This document shows, in pieces, positions 47,816 through 57,137 of a stretch of 64,000 nt of DNA; positions within the stretch are counted from its first letter, which is position 1; the number at the start of each line of letters is the position of its first letter. The DNA is from Mycolicibacter kumamotonensis (GTDB taxonomy: Bacteria > Actinomycetota > Actinomycetes > Mycobacteriales > Mycobacteriaceae), in contig NZ_MVHU01000025.1 in the NCBI RefSeq assembly GCF_002086285.1, forward strand, positions 1 to 64,000, in the 5' to 3' direction. The notes below the pieces were generated by a model. That model did not search any database, was not told the DNA's origin, and worked only from the letters and a program-made list of their open reading frames with translations. A program made the translations under genes and the position numbers.

Positions 47816-48544
47816 GTGTTGATGCGCAGAATTGCCCGTCCGCTGCTCGCGGCGGCGTTCATCGGTCAGGGTGTCGAGGCGTTGCGCCGGCCGCAGGAAG
47901 CCGGCCGGACGGCGCGCCCGGCGTTCGAGGGACTCAAAGGGATGCCCGACGAGATCGCGGCCAAGGTGCCGTCTGACGTCGAAACGTTCGCCAAAGCCAA
48001 CGCGCTGGTCCAGATCGGCGGTGGCCTCTTGCTGGCCAGCGGCAGGCTGCCGCGGGTTGCCGCTGCGGTGCTGGCGGGCACCGTCATTCCGGGCAGCGCC
48101 GGGGGCCACCTGTTCTGGACGGAGCCTGACGCGCAGCGCAGGGCCGAACAGCGCCAGGCGTTGCTGACCGACATCAGCCTGATCGGCGGGCTGATGATCG
48201 CGGCCTTCGACACCGCAGGAAAGCCCTCGCTGGGCTGGCGGGCTCGCCGCGCCGCCCGGCACGCTTATCGACGCGCGGCCACGGCGTTGCCCACCAGCTC
48301 CGGTGATGCGGTGCTCGACACGGTCGGCGACAAGGTGAGCGCGGGCCTGCAGGCCGGCGCCGAACACGGCCGCGAGCTCGCCGAGAGGGTGAGTGAGAAG
48401 GCCGGGCCGTTACTCGAGGTGGCCGATGAGCGGGGAGCGCATCTGGCCGAGGTCGCCGCGGACCGCGGAACCGAGCTGGCGCACGCGGCCCGCGAAAGCG
48501 CCACCGCATTCGCCCACAACGCCCGCCGGCACCTGCACCGATGA
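47816..48544 (+). CDS. DoxX-like membrane protein with helical tail
   Basis: Protein of 242 residues. The N-terminal half is DoxX-like (RIARPLLAAAFIGQGVEALR, ALVQIGGGLLLASGRLPRVA, LTDISLIGGLMIAAFDTAGK) with about four membrane segments. The C-terminal 90 residues are Ala/Glu/His-rich helix (GAEHGRELAERVSEKAGPLL and repeats). DoxX proteins have been linked to thiol and oxidative-stress control in mycobacteria. AGGAG lies five bases before the GTG; an ATG two codons later is possible. Confidence 0.82.
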   Translation: MLMRRIARPLLAAAFIGQGVEALRRPQEAGRTARPAFEGLKGMPDEIAAKVPSDVETFAKANALVQIGGGLLLASGRLPRVAAAVLAGTVIPGSAGGHLFWTEPDAQRRAEQRQALLTDISLIGGLMIAAFDTAGKPSLGWRARRAARHAYRRAATALPTSSGDAVLDTVGDKVSAGLQAGAEHGRELAERVSEKAGPLLEVADERGAHLAEVAADRGTELAHAARESATAFAHNARRHLHR

Positions 48545-48570
48545 GCCGGGCACGACCGCCGGGGCACGGT

Positions 48571-49782
48571 TCATCGCCGTAGCCCGGCCCGGCGCAGCTG
48601 CCTCACCAGATTCCCCCGTTCCCCCACGCTCACCTGGCCCAGACCCAGCCAGGAGGCCATCGACTCCAGCTCGGCGAGCAGTGCGGTCGCCACCTGTGGG
48701 GGTGAGGCGCCCTCTTCGGCGAACGCGGCGATGACGTGCAGGGCATCGGCGCCCCGGTCGGCCTTGAGGTCCACCCGGCCCACGAGCCGTCCGTCCAGCA
48801 GGAACGGCCACACGTAGTAGCCGTGCTTGCGCTGGGCCGCCGGGGTGTAGATCTCGAGCCGGTAGTGGAAGTCGAACAGTCGCTGCGTGCGGGGCCGGAA
48901 AAAGATCAGCGGGTCGAACGGGCACAGCAGCGCAGTCCCCCGATCGGTCCGCGGAATCGCTTGCCCGGCACGTAGATAGGCCGGCGCGTCCCAGCCGGCC
49001 ACCGCTACCGGTTCCAGTTCGCCGGCGGCGACCAGCATTGCGATCGCCGGTTTTGCCTGCCGCGACGACAGCCGGAAATAGTCGCGCAGGTCGGCCTCGG
49101 TGCCGACCCCCAGGGCGCCGGCGGCCCGCAGTACCAGTTCCTGCACCGCCTCGGCGTCGTCGACCTGGCGGCCCAGCACGTTCGGCGGCAGCACGTTGTG
49201 CACCAGGTCGTAGTGCCGGGCGAACCCGACCCGGGTGGCGGTGGTCAGCACTCCGGCGGCGAACAGCGCCTCAGCCACCCATTTGGTGTCGCTGCGATTC
49301 CACCAGGTTCCCTTACCGCGCTTGGGCCCGGCCGCAAGGTGCGCCTCGATCTGCCCGGCTGTTGCCGGCCCGAGTTCGGCGACCGCGGCGACGATGCCGT
49401 CGGCCAGTCGCGGGTTGGGCGGCACGTTGCCCCACCGACCGTGGGTGTACTGCCGCATCCGCCAGCGCATCAGCGGCCAGTCATCGACCGCCATCAGGGC
49501 CGCCTCGTGCGCCCAGTACTCGACCAGCAGCCGCGGCGAGCGATCGCTGTGACTCCACGCGGCGCGATCCAGCACGGTGCGGTCATAGGGCCCCAACCGG
49601 CTGAACACCGGGGCGTAGTGGGCACGCACGGCCACCGACACCGAGTCCAGTTGCAGCACTTGGATGCGGGATATCAGGCGCTTCAGATGCGCCCGGTTCA
49701 CCGCAGCGGTTGGTTTTGGCGCTCCGAATCCCTGTGCAGCAACGGCGATCCGGCGCGCCTGCGCCGCGCTCAGCGTCACCAT
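48571..49782 (-). CDS. YcaQ/AlkX-like DNA glycosylase (winged helix)
   Basis: Protein of 403 residues of the HTH_42 family, whose E. coli member YcaQ unhooks DNA interstrand crosslinks. The N-terminus LSAAQARRIAVAAQGF and IQVLQLDSVSVAVRAHYAPV include the QxD catalytic motif (QLDSV). HEAALMAVDDWPLMRWRMRQ and PFDPLIFFRPRTQRLFDFHY are also family hallmarks. The ATG shares its last base with the dfrA stop, so it is coupled to dfrA-thyA. Activity on mycobacterial DNA lesions is inferred. Confidence 0.88.
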   Translation of the reverse strand: MVTLSAAQARRIAVAAQGFGAPKPTAAVNRAHLKRLISRIQVLQLDSVSVAVRAHYAPVFSRLGPYDRTVLDRAAWSHSDRSPRLLVEYWAHEAALMAVDDWPLMRWRMRQYTHGRWGNVPPNPRLADGIVAAVAELGPATAGQIEAHLAAGPKRGKGTWWNRSDTKWVAEALFAAGVLTTATRVGFARHYDLVHNVLPPNVLGRQVDDAEAVQELVLRAAGALGVGTEADLRDYFRLSSRQAKPAIAMLVAAGELEPVAVAGWDAPAYLRAGQAIPRTDRGTALLCPFDPLIFFRPRTQRLFDFHYRLEIYTPAAQRKHGYYVWPFLLDGRLVGRVDLKADRGADALHVIAAFAEEGASPPQVATALLAELESMASWLGLGQVSVGERGNLVRQLRRAGLRR

Positions 49783-50264
49783 CAGCGGCGGTAGCTGTGG
49801 AACCGGTACCGTAAGCCGCCCTCGCTGGTGAGCCAGGGCCCCGAGGTGCCTTTCCAGGACTCGTCGAGCACCGGCGCGACCGCGTCCGCGTCTTGACGGG
49901 GCAGGTCGATCTCGACCTCGGTCACCTCGCAGCGGGTGGCCAGCGGCAGCGCCAGCGCGTAGATCTGCGCGCCACCGATCACCCAGGTCTCGGCGTCGGT
50001 CAGCGCCGCGTCCAGCGTCGAAACCACCCCGGCACCGTCGGCGCGGTAGTCCGGGTCGCGGGTCACCACCACATTGGTGCGTCCCGGCAGTGGCCGCACG
50101 GCGGCCGGCAGGGATTCCCAGGTCAGCCGGCCCATCACCACCCGATGCCCCAGCGTGAGTTCCTTGAATCGCGCTTGGTCCTCGGGCAACCGCCACGGGA
50201 TGCCGCCGGCGCGCCCGATGACCCCGGACACCGATTGGGCCCAGATCAACGCGAGCGCGCTCAT
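49782..50264 (-). CDS. dfrA: dihydrofolate reductase
   Basis: Reduces dihydrofolate to tetrahydrofolate; target of trimethoprim-type drugs. 160 residues. [32 protein letters not shown] (with the substrate-binding Asp), [12 protein letters not shown] and [10 protein letters not shown] (NADPH) align with Rv2763c. It overlaps the thyA stop by four bases (ATGA), so thyA and dfrA are translated together, regenerating the folate that ThyA oxidises. Confidence 0.96.
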   Translation of the reverse strand: MSALALIWAQSVSGVIGRAGGIPWRLPEDQARFKELTLGHRVVMGRLTWESLPAAVRPLPGRTNVVVTRDPDYRADGAGVVSTLDAALTDAETWVIGGAQIYALALPLATRCEVTEVEIDLPRQDADAVAPVLDESWKGTSGPWLTSEGGLRYRFHSYRR

Positions 50265-51061
50265 ACCGCCACGGGCGCCTTGATCGCCGGGTGCGGATCA
50301 TAGTCGACGATCGCAATGTCGTCGAAGGTGTAGTCGAAGATCGAATCCCGTTGCGTCAAGAGCAGTTTCGGGTAGGGGCGCGGTTCTCGGGACAGCTGCT
50401 GGCGCACCTGTTCGACGTGGTTGTCGTAGATGTGGCAGTCCCCACCGGTCCAGACGAGCTCCCCGATGCCCAGCCCGGCCTGCGCGGCCATCATGTGGGT
50501 GAGCAGCGCATAGCTGGCGATGTTGAACGGTACCCCGAGAAACAGGTCGGCGCTGCGCTGGTAGAGCTGGCAGGACAGCCGCCCGTCGGCGACGTAGAAC
50601 TGGAACAGGGCGTGGCACGGCGCCAGCGCCATCTTGTCCAGTTCACCGACGTTCCATGCCGAGACGATGATGCGGCGCGAATCCGGATCGGTGCGCAGCA
50701 ACTCCACCGCGCGCGCGATCTGGTCGATGTGCTCCCCGGTCGGGGCCGGCCAGGAGCGCCACTGCACTCCGTACACCGGACCGAGATCGCCGGTCGCCGA
50801 AGCCCATTCGTCCCAGATCGTGACGCCGTGTTCCTGCAACCAGGCGATGTTGGAGTCGCCGCGCAGAAACCACAGCAGCTCGTAGACCACCGAGCGGACG
50901 TGCACCTTCTTGGTGGTGATCAGCGGGAATCCCGCCGACAGGTCGTAGCGCAGCTGGTGGCCGAACAGGCTGCGGGTGCCGGTGCCGGTGCGGTCGGCCT
51001 TCGCGGTCCCACGCTCGAGCACCAGGGCCAGGAGATCCTCATAGGGTGTGGCGATCGGCAC
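50261..51061 (-). CDS. thyA: thymidylate synthase ThyA
   Basis: Folate-dependent dTMP synthase of 266 residues, corresponding to Rv2764c. The catalytic cysteine is in [10 protein letters not shown], with [12 protein letters not shown] (phosphate), [15 protein letters not shown] and [20 protein letters not shown]. The GTG at 51061 gives the N-terminus closest to family; the frame is open for another 35 codons upstream but these overlap the divergent gene. Its reaction yields dihydrofolate, recycled by the adjacent dfrA product. Confidence 0.96.
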   Translation of the reverse strand: MPIATPYEDLLALVLERGTAKADRTGTGTRSLFGHQLRYDLSAGFPLITTKKVHVRSVVYELLWFLRGDSNIAWLQEHGVTIWDEWASATGDLGPVYGVQWRSWPAPTGEHIDQIARAVELLRTDPDSRRIIVSAWNVGELDKMALAPCHALFQFYVADGRLSCQLYQRSADLFLGVPFNIASYALLTHMMAAQAGLGIGELVWTGGDCHIYDNHVEQVRQQLSREPRPYPKLLLTQRDSIFDYTFDDIAIVDYDPHPAIKAPVAV

Positions 51062-51104
51062 GCCGCCCAGCCTAGCGCCGCGGCGACGGAGTACAACGGA
51101 AGCC

Positions 51105-51842
51105 ATGCCCGCAACAACCGACCTCATCACCACGCCCGACGGCAGCTGCCCGGTGCAGCTGTTCACTCCGGAGGGCCCCGGCCCCTGGCCCGGGGTGGTG
51201 ATGTATCCCGACGCCGGCGGGGTTCGGCAGACGTTCGCCGAGATGGCCGCCGAGCTCGCCGCTTCCGGCTACGCGGTGCTGCTGCCGGATATGTACTACC
51301 GGCACGGCCAGTGGGCGCCGTTCGACATGGCCACAGCGTTCAGCGACACCAAGGAGCGGGGCCGGCTCATGTCGATGCTGGGCAGCGTCACCTTCGACCG
51401 GATGGCGACCGACGCGGCGGCGTTCTTCGACTATCTGGCCGGCCGGCCCGAAGTGCGCGGTGCGAAGTTCGGCGTCTGCGGCTACTGCATGGGTGGGCGC
51501 ACCTCGGTGGTGGTGGCCGGGCGCCTTCCCGATCGGGTGGCGGCGGCGGCGTCCTTCCACGGCGGCGGCCTGGTCACCGACGCACCCGACAGCCCACACC
51601 TGCTGGCCGAGAAGATACGCGCCACGATCTACGTGGCCGGCGCAGAGAACGACGGTTCGTTCACCAAGAAACAGGCCGCAATCCTGGACGAGGCGCTGTC
51701 CGCGGCAGGTGTCGAGCACACCGTCGAGTTCTATCCGGCCCAGCACGGCTTCGCCGTCCCGGACAACCCGCCCTATGACGCCGACGCCGCGGCCCGGCAC
51801 TGGGCGGCGATGCGGCAGGTGTTCGGCAGCGCGCTGGGCTAG
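51105..51842 (+). CDS. dienelactone hydrolase family protein
   Basis: Alpha/beta hydrolase of 245 residues, corresponding to Rv2765. The nucleophile is cysteine in [12 protein letters not shown], the acid is in the [11 protein letters not shown] region and the base is His in YPAQHGFAV. Dienelactone hydrolases open lactones in aromatic degradation, but the physiological substrate here is unknown. It is divergent from thyA and convergent with the transporter gene of the operon described next. Confidence 0.9.
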   Translation: MPATTDLITTPDGSCPVQLFTPEGPGPWPGVVMYPDAGGVRQTFAEMAAELAASGYAVLLPDMYYRHGQWAPFDMATAFSDTKERGRLMSMLGSVTFDRMATDAAAFFDYLAGRPEVRGAKFGVCGYCMGGRTSVVVAGRLPDRVAAAASFHGGGLVTDAPDSPHLLAEKIRATIYVAGAENDGSFTKKQAAILDEALSAAGVEHTVEFYPAQHGFAVPDNPPYDADAAARHWAAMRQVFGSALG

Positions 51843-51865
51843 GCGTCTGCGCCTCGGTGGCCCGG

Positions 51866-53218
51866 TCAGCCGGGGTGCAGGGCATCGCCGAGGTGGTCGG
51901 CGATGGTGACCGTTTCCAGCGCGGTGTCGCGGGTCTCGCGCATCACCAGCAGCGCTGCGAAGGACAGCGCGGCCGCAGCCGACAAATAGCCGCCCACCCA
52001 GCGCACCCCGTGCTCGGCGGCGAGCCAGGTGGCGATGAACGGCGCCACCGCCGCCCCCAAGATGCTCGCCGCGTTGTAGGAGACGCCGGAGCCGGTGTAG
52101 CGGACGTTGGTCGGGAACAGCTCGGGCAGGACGGCGCTCATCGGGCCGAATGCCAAGCCCATCAACGTCATCCCGATGACCAGAAAGGCCAGTATCGCGC
52201 CGGTGGATCCGTTCGGGTCTAAGAAGGCACCGAAGGTCGTTCCGTACCCCATGATTCCGGCGGTGAACACCAGCAGCACCGGGCGCCGGCCGAATCGGTC
52301 GGCCAACGCTCCCGACACCGGCAGCACGACCACGAAGAAGGCCACCGCCACCAGTTGCAGGCCCAGGAATTCGGCGTAGCTGTACCCCAGCCCGGCGCCC
52401 TCGGGCGGGCGCTTGGCGGTGCCGTAGCTCAGCGTCCAGGTGGTCACGGTGTAGAACAGCGTGTACGTCGCCACCATCACCAGGGTCCCGATGATCAACT
52501 GGCGCCAACTGCCCCGGATCACGCTCGCGATCGGCGCGTGGACGCGCTGGCCGCTCTCGATCGCCTGCGCGAAGACCGGTGTCTCGGTAAGCCGTACCCG
52601 GACATAGAGTCCAACGGCCACCATCACCGCGCTCAGCAGGAACGGAATCCGCCAGCCCCAGGTGAGGAACTGCCCCGGCCATCGCAGCAAGAAGAGGAAG
52701 ATCGCGGTGGCGAGCAGAAAACCCAACGGCGCCCCCAACTGAGGCCAGATTCCCGCCGAGGCCCGCCTGCCGGGCTTGGCGGTCTCGGTGGCCAGCAAGG
52801 CCGCTCCGCTCCATTCGCCGCCGAGGGCCAAACCCTGGCTGAACCGCAGGACCGCCAGCAACACCGGTGCCGCGACGCCGATGTGGTGGTAGGTCGGCAG
52901 CAGCCCGATCAAGAACGTCGCAACACCCATGACCAGCAACGAGGCCACCAGCGTGGTCTTGCGGCCCAGCCGATCGCCGAAGTGGCCGAACAGGATCGAC
53001 CCCACGGGTCTGGCCACAAACGCCAGGCCGAACGTTGCCAGCGACGCCAGCAGCGCCGCGCTCGCGTTCCCCGGCGGGAAGAACAGGTGCGGGAACACGG
53101 TGACCGCCGCGGCCGCATAGACGTAGAAGTCGTAGAACTCGATGGTGGTGCCGATCAGCGACGCCACCACTATCCGCCTGCGCGGTACCCCGTCGACGAG
53201 GTCGGGCTCCGGTCTCAG
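51866..53218 (-). CDS. metabolite:H+ symporter (MFS/MHS family)
   Basis: Twelve-helix transporter of about 450 residues. The MHS-family opening VVASLIGTTIEFYDFYVYAA, the loop GHFGDRLGRKTT and the repeat ALADRFGRRP are clear. Relatives carry alpha-ketoglutarate, shikimate, proline or other organic acids. The start is unresolved: a CTG at 53218, overlapping the kinase stop and preceded by GAGGA, gives a normal N-terminus; GTG at 53170 would cut it short, and ATG at 53272 lacks a ribosome site. It is the last gene of the operon and probably imports the substrate that the other genes degrade. Confidence 0.85.
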   Translation of the reverse strand: MRPEPDLVDGVPRRRIVVASLIGTTIEFYDFYVYAAAAVTVFPHLFFPPGNASAALLASLATFGLAFVARPVGSILFGHFGDRLGRKTTLVASLLVMGVATFLIGLLPTYHHIGVAAPVLLAVLRFSQGLALGGEWSGAALLATETAKPGRRASAGIWPQLGAPLGFLLATAIFLFLLRWPGQFLTWGWRIPFLLSAVMVAVGLYVRVRLTETPVFAQAIESGQRVHAPIASVIRGSWRQLIIGTLVMVATYTLFYTVTTWTLSYGTAKRPPEGAGLGYSYAEFLGLQLVAVAFFVVVLPVSGALADRFGRRPVLLVFTAGIMGYGTTFGAFLDPNGSTGAILAFLVIGMTLMGLAFGPMSAVLPELFPTNVRYTGSGVSYNAASILGAAVAPFIATWLAAEHGVRWVGGYLSAAAALSFAALLVMRETRDTALETVTIADHLGDALHPG

Positions 53219-54240
53219 ATGCCCGCTTCCTCGGCCACCTCGCGGGCCCGGTTGACGATCGCGTCGATCCATGCGGTGATCGGGGTGCCGGCGGCGGCCT
53301 TGTTCGCCGGATTCTCCAGCACCCGCCGGACGATCCCCTCGGCGATGATCGCGAGCTTCCACAGCCCCAGAGCATGCCAGTACTGCAGACTCGCGGCGTC
53401 GCGGCCGGTCTCTTCCAGGTAGACCCGGGCCAACTCGTCGCGCTCCGGGAAGCCGTCGAGCGTGCTGATGACGAACTCTCCGGCGATGTCCTCCTCGCCC
53501 GGCCGCGGCCAGTAGCCCAATAGGCTGCCCATGTCGGCCAGCGGGTCGCCGAGAGTGGACAGCTCCCAGTCCAGCACGGCGACCACGTCACCGCTGCGCG
53601 GCGAAGTGATCACGTTGCGCAGGTGAAAGTCGCCGTGCACCAGGGTGAGTTCCTGCTGCGGTGGAGCCGCTGCAACCAGCCGCCGGGTCAGGTCGTCGAG
53701 TGCCGGCAGCTCCCGCGTCTTGGACTTCTCCCACTGACCGGCCCAGCGTTTGAGCTGACGCTGGGCGTACGGCTTGTGACTGGCCAGGTCATCGAGGCCC
53801 ACGGCCTTGATGTCGACGGCGTGAATCTTGGCCAGTGTCTTGGGCATTGACAGCCCGATCTGCCGGCGCCGCTCCAGACTCAACGATTCCGCCACCGGCA
53901 TCCGGTCCAGCACCACCCCGTCGATGAACTCCATCAGCAGCAGCGGGGTGCCGTCGGGGTCGTGAGTCAGCCCGTACACCCGCGGGGTGGGCACCTCGGT
54001 GTCCTCCAGGGCGGTAAGAATGCGGGCCTCGCGGGCGATGTCGTGGGCGGAGGCCAGCAACTTTCCCAGCGGCGGGCGGCGCAGCACCCAGCGGTGATCG
54101 GCCGCGTCGGAAACCAGGTAGGTCAGATTCGACTGCCCGATCCCGATCCGCTCGAATGTCAGTGGGCGGGCGACCGGAATACCCAGCTGCGCGATCCAGC
54201 GCGCCACCATCGCCGAATCGACACCGACAACGTCAGCCAC
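53215..54240 (-). CDS. APH-like kinase (ACAD10/11-type hydroxyacyl-CoA kinase candidate)
   Basis: Protein of 341 residues in the aminoglycoside-phosphotransferase fold. [13 protein letters not shown] forms the glycine loop, VLRRPPLGK the ATP lysine, [14 protein letters not shown] the catalytic Asp-Asn loop and [18 protein letters not shown] the metal Asp. Bacterial members beside acyl-CoA dehydrogenases, such as LvaA of Pseudomonas, phosphorylate 4-hydroxyacyl-CoA; the same domain is fused to a dehydrogenase in animal ACAD10/11. The GTG start overlaps the SDR stop by eight bases. Its role with the acyl-CoA dehydrogenase two genes upstream is strongly suggested by context. Confidence 0.9.
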   Translation of the reverse strand: MADVVGVDSAMVARWIAQLGIPVARPLTFERIGIGQSNLTYLVSDAADHRWVLRRPPLGKLLASAHDIAREARILTALEDTEVPTPRVYGLTHDPDGTPLLLMEFIDGVVLDRMPVAESLSLERRRQIGLSMPKTLAKIHAVDIKAVGLDDLASHKPYAQRQLKRWAGQWEKSKTRELPALDDLTRRLVAAAPPQQELTLVHGDFHLRNVITSPRSGDVVAVLDWELSTLGDPLADMGSLLGYWPRPGEEDIAGEFVISTLDGFPERDELARVYLEETGRDAASLQYWHALGLWKLAIIAEGIVRRVLENPANKAAAGTPITAWIDAIVNRAREVAEEAGI

Positions 54241-55009
54241 CGAAGCCCGCCCTGTATCCCGTTGCGTCGCCGAGGATTTGACCGCCGTCGATCACCAGGG
54301 TCTGCCCGGTGATCCAGCTCGCGGCATCCGACACCAGGAACGCGACGGCGCCGGCCACGTCGACCGGCTCGCCGATCCGGCCCAGCGGTGTCGTCGTCGA
54401 CAGCGCCTGCTCATGTTCCTTCCAGAGCACCTCGGCCATCTTGGTGCGCACCACGCCCGGGCAGATAGCGTTGACCCGCACGCCGGGCGAGAGTTCCAAC
54501 GCCAGTTGCTTGGTGACGTGGATCAGCGCAGCCTTGGTGGCGTTGTACATTCCCATCAGCGGCCCGAAACTCATCCCGCCTATAGACGCGGTGTTGATCA
54601 CGGTGCCGCCGTGCTCACCCATCCACGACTTGACCGCGCACGACGTCCACAGCAGCGGCCCCCACAGGTTGATGTCGAAGATCTTGGCGAACTGGGCGTG
54701 ATCCTGGTCGATCAGGGGACCGAACGCGGGATTGGTGCCGGCGTTGTTGACCAGGATGTCGACGCTGCCGAACCGCTCCAGGGCCAGATCGATGCACTGC
54801 TGCGCGGCATCGTCTTCGGCCACGTGCGCTGCCACCCCGAGGACGTTGCCGTCGACCTGGGCCGCCGCGGCGTCGGCGTTTTCCTGCTTGCGTGAGGTGA
54901 GAACCACGTTGGCGCCCGCCTCGGCCAGGCGCTGGCCGATCGCCAGCCCGATGCCCCGGGATCCGCCGGTGATGATCGCGGTGCGCCCCTGCAGATCCTG
55001 TGTCGTCAT
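54233..55009 (-). CDS. fabG5: short-chain dehydrogenase (FabG5/Rv2766c-like)
   Basis: NAD(P)-dependent SDR of 258 residues. [20 protein letters not shown] binds the cofactor; NNAG, Ser in [10 protein letters not shown] and YNATKAAL complete the catalytic set. It corresponds to Rv2766c. It overlaps the dehydrogenase gene (ATGA) and the kinase gene (8 bases). In an ACAD10/11-like pathway it could oxidise a 3-hydroxyacyl-CoA or set the hydroxyl for phosphorylation, which is inference. Confidence 0.93.
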   Translation of the reverse strand: MTTQDLQGRTAIITGGSRGIGLAIGQRLAEAGANVVLTSRKQENADAAAAQVDGNVLGVAAHVAEDDAAQQCIDLALERFGSVDILVNNAGTNPAFGPLIDQDHAQFAKIFDINLWGPLLWTSCAVKSWMGEHGGTVINTASIGGMSFGPLMGMYNATKAALIHVTKQLALELSPGVRVNAICPGVVRTKMAEVLWKEHEQALSTTTPLGRIGEPVDVAGAVAFLVSDAASWITGQTLVIDGGQILGDATGYRAGFGG

Positions 55010-56232
55010 CGTGTGTCCTTGGAGTACTTGCCCAGTTCCTGGCGGGCGATGGCGCGCTTGTGCACCTCATCGGGGCCGTCGGCGAGTCGCAGGGTGCGCA
55101 GGTGCGCCCAGAACCCCGCCAGCGGGAAGTCGTCGGTGACGCCTCCGGCGCCGTGCACCTGGATGGCCCGGTCGACGATCTTGAGCGCGATGTTGGGTGC
55201 GGCGACCTTGATCGCCGCGATCTCGACCTGCGCCGCCTTGTTGCCGACGGTGTCCATCAGGTGGGCGGTCTTGAGGGTGAGCAGGCGGATCATCTCGATA
55301 TCGATGCGCGCCTCGGCGATCCAGTCTCGGATGTTGGCGTTGTCGGATACCGGCCTGCCGAACGTTACCCGGGACTGGGCGCGCTTGCACAGCAACTCCA
55401 GTGCCCGCTCGGCCATGCCGATGGCGCGCATGCAGTGGTGGATGCGGCCCGGCCCGAGCCGGGCCTGGGCGATCGCGAACCCCTCGCCTTCACCCTTGAG
55501 CACGTCTTTGGCCGGCACCCGAACGTCTTTGAAGTCGATCTCGGCGTGACCCTCGCGGTCCTGGTAGCCGAAGACCGGCAGGCCGCGCATGATGGTGACG
55601 CCCGGGGCATCGATGGGGACCACCATCATCGACTGCTGGCGGTGGGTGGCGGTGTTCGGATCGGTCTTGCCCATCACGATCATCACCTTGCAGTTCTGAT
55701 GCAATGCGTTGGAGGCGAACCACTTACGTCCATTGAGGAGATAGTCCCCGGTGGCCCCGTCTTTGACCATCGACAACTGCACGTTGGTGGCATCCGAGCT
55801 GGCCACCTGCGGCTCGGTCATCGCGAACGCCGACCGGATGGTGCCCTCCAGCAGCGGCTTGAGGTATTTCTCCTTGTGCTCGTCGCTGCCGAACAGCGTG
55901 AATACCTCCATGTTGCCGGTGTCGGGAGCGCTGCAGTTGCAGGCTTCCGGGGCCAGATGCGGACTGCGGCCCATGATCTCGGCCAGCGGCGCGTATTCGA
56001 GGTTGGTCAGGCCCGGGCCCCATTCCGGGTGGGGATGAAACAGATTCCACAATCCGCGCTCCCGGGCCTGGGCTTTCAGCTCCTCCAGGATCGGAGGCTG
56101 GAAGTGCGGGTTGCCGGCTTCGGCCATCTGCGTCTCGTAGACCGCCTCGGCCGGATAGACGCACTCGTCCATGAACTCCAGCAGATCGGACTGATATTTC
56201 GCGGCGCGCTCGGAGATATCGAACAGGGACAT
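55006..56232 (-). CDS. acyl-CoA dehydrogenase (ACAD10/11-like)
   Basis: Flavoprotein of 408 residues in the ACAD10/11-like branch. The N-terminus [20 protein letters not shown] and the middle [20 protein letters not shown] are typical. Near the C-terminus [17 protein letters not shown] and [20 protein letters not shown] carry ADGP where ordinary dehydrogenases have YEGT, so the catalytic Glu is replaced, as in ACAD11. Members of this branch act on 4-phosphoacyl-CoA with loss of phosphate. GAGGAG precedes the ATG. It is 13 bases after the first SDR and overlaps the next. Confidence 0.92.
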   Translation of the reverse strand: MSLFDISERAAKYQSDLLEFMDECVYPAEAVYETQMAEAGNPHFQPPILEELKAQARERGLWNLFHPHPEWGPGLTNLEYAPLAEIMGRSPHLAPEACNCSAPDTGNMEVFTLFGSDEHKEKYLKPLLEGTIRSAFAMTEPQVASSDATNVQLSMVKDGATGDYLLNGRKWFASNALHQNCKVMIVMGKTDPNTATHRQQSMMVVPIDAPGVTIMRGLPVFGYQDREGHAEIDFKDVRVPAKDVLKGEGEGFAIAQARLGPGRIHHCMRAIGMAERALELLCKRAQSRVTFGRPVSDNANIRDWIAEARIDIEMIRLLTLKTAHLMDTVGNKAAQVEIAAIKVAAPNIALKIVDRAIQVHGAGGVTDDFPLAGFWAHLRTLRLADGPDEVHKRAIARQELGKYSKDTR

Positions 56233-56245
56233 GCAGGCTCCTCAC

Positions 56246-57070
56246 CTAGGAAACATCGGGACTGAGCAGGCCACGCTGATAGCGGCGCATTCCGCGCAGC
56301 CAACGGTCGTAATCGGCTCCCTTGAACCGGTACATCTCGAGCACCGCCGGATGCGGCAGGATCAGGAAGCGTTCGTCGTCGATGGCCGCCAGCACCTCGT
56401 CGGCCACGGCGGCCGGCTCGAGCACCTCACCGGCCGCGGTGACCGCCCGGGTGGCGAGATCACCCAGCGGGTCGCCGGACTGTTCACCGGAGTAGAGCAG
56501 CTTGGTGTTGACGCCCATCGGGCACAGGCAGCTGACCCGCACCCCCTGGTCCCCGTAGGTGATGTTGAGCCATTCGGCGAATCCGACGGCGGCGTGCTTG
56601 GTGACCGTGTAGGCGGCCCCGCCCAGTTGGGTGAGCAGACCCGCGGCCGACGCGGTCGATACGAAATACCCCTCGCCGCGGTGCACCCAGCCGGGAATCA
56701 GCAGTTGGGCGGCGCGGATGTGGGCCCGCAGGTTGACGTCGATGGCCTGGTCCCAGTCGGCGTCGCCGGCATCCAGGCCGGGGGCGCCGGTGATGCCGGC
56801 GTTGGCGAAGTACATGTCGACCGGTCCGTATCGGCGCTCGGCCGTTGCGATCAGCCCGCGGATGACTTCGGTGTCGGAGACGTCGCCGCCGCACCCGACC
56901 GCCACGTCCGGCCGGTCGGCGTTGATCGCGTCGGCCACCGCCGTGGCGGCGTCGGCATCCAGGTCGGCCACCACCACCCGGGCCCCGGCCGCGGAGAGCG
57001 CCACGGCCAGGGCGCCCCCGATTCCGCCTCCACCGCCGGTGACGATGGCGACCCGTTCCGCAACCTTCAT
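56246..57070 (-). CDS. short-chain dehydrogenase
   Basis: SDR of 274 residues and first gene of the operon. The cofactor loop VTGGGGGIGGALAVALSAAG, FANAG, Ser in STASAAGL and YTVTKHA are intact; the long C-terminal tail (LEMYRFKGADYDRWLRGMRR) is typical of SDRs acting on larger substrates. AAGGA precedes the ATG. A TAGGGT -10-like element and the operator described at 57112 lie just upstream, so it is probably TetR-controlled. Confidence 0.92.
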   Translation of the reverse strand: MKVAERVAIVTGGGGGIGGALAVALSAAGARVVVADLDADAATAVADAINADRPDVAVGCGGDVSDTEVIRGLIATAERRYGPVDMYFANAGITGAPGLDAGDADWDQAIDVNLRAHIRAAQLLIPGWVHRGEGYFVSTASAAGLLTQLGGAAYTVTKHAAVGFAEWLNITYGDQGVRVSCLCPMGVNTKLLYSGEQSGDPLGDLATRAVTAAGEVLEPAAVADEVLAAIDDERFLILPHPAVLEMYRFKGADYDRWLRGMRRYQRGLLSPDVS

Positions 57071-57111
57071 GGGCAGTCCTTGCTCTTGGAGTTCGCAGCG
57101 ACAGTGACCCT

Positions 57112-57137
57112 AATTGAATCCGGCATCATGTTCAATT
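57112..57137 (-). promoter_or_regulatory. TetR operator copy 1 (operon promoter)
   Basis: Inverted repeat with arms AATTGAA and TTCAATT separated by 12 bases. On the minus strand it abuts the -10-like TAGGGT of the SDR operon. The core TGAATCCG-N2-A/G-TCA-N-GTTC is shared with the site at 57797. It overlaps the 3' end of tetR. Confidence 0.7.

Noticed and set aside
48545..48588. GCCGGGC/GCCCGGC arms after the DoxX gene as a terminator
   Set aside because: The loop is 30 bases and includes the stop of the convergent gene; weak as a hairpin.
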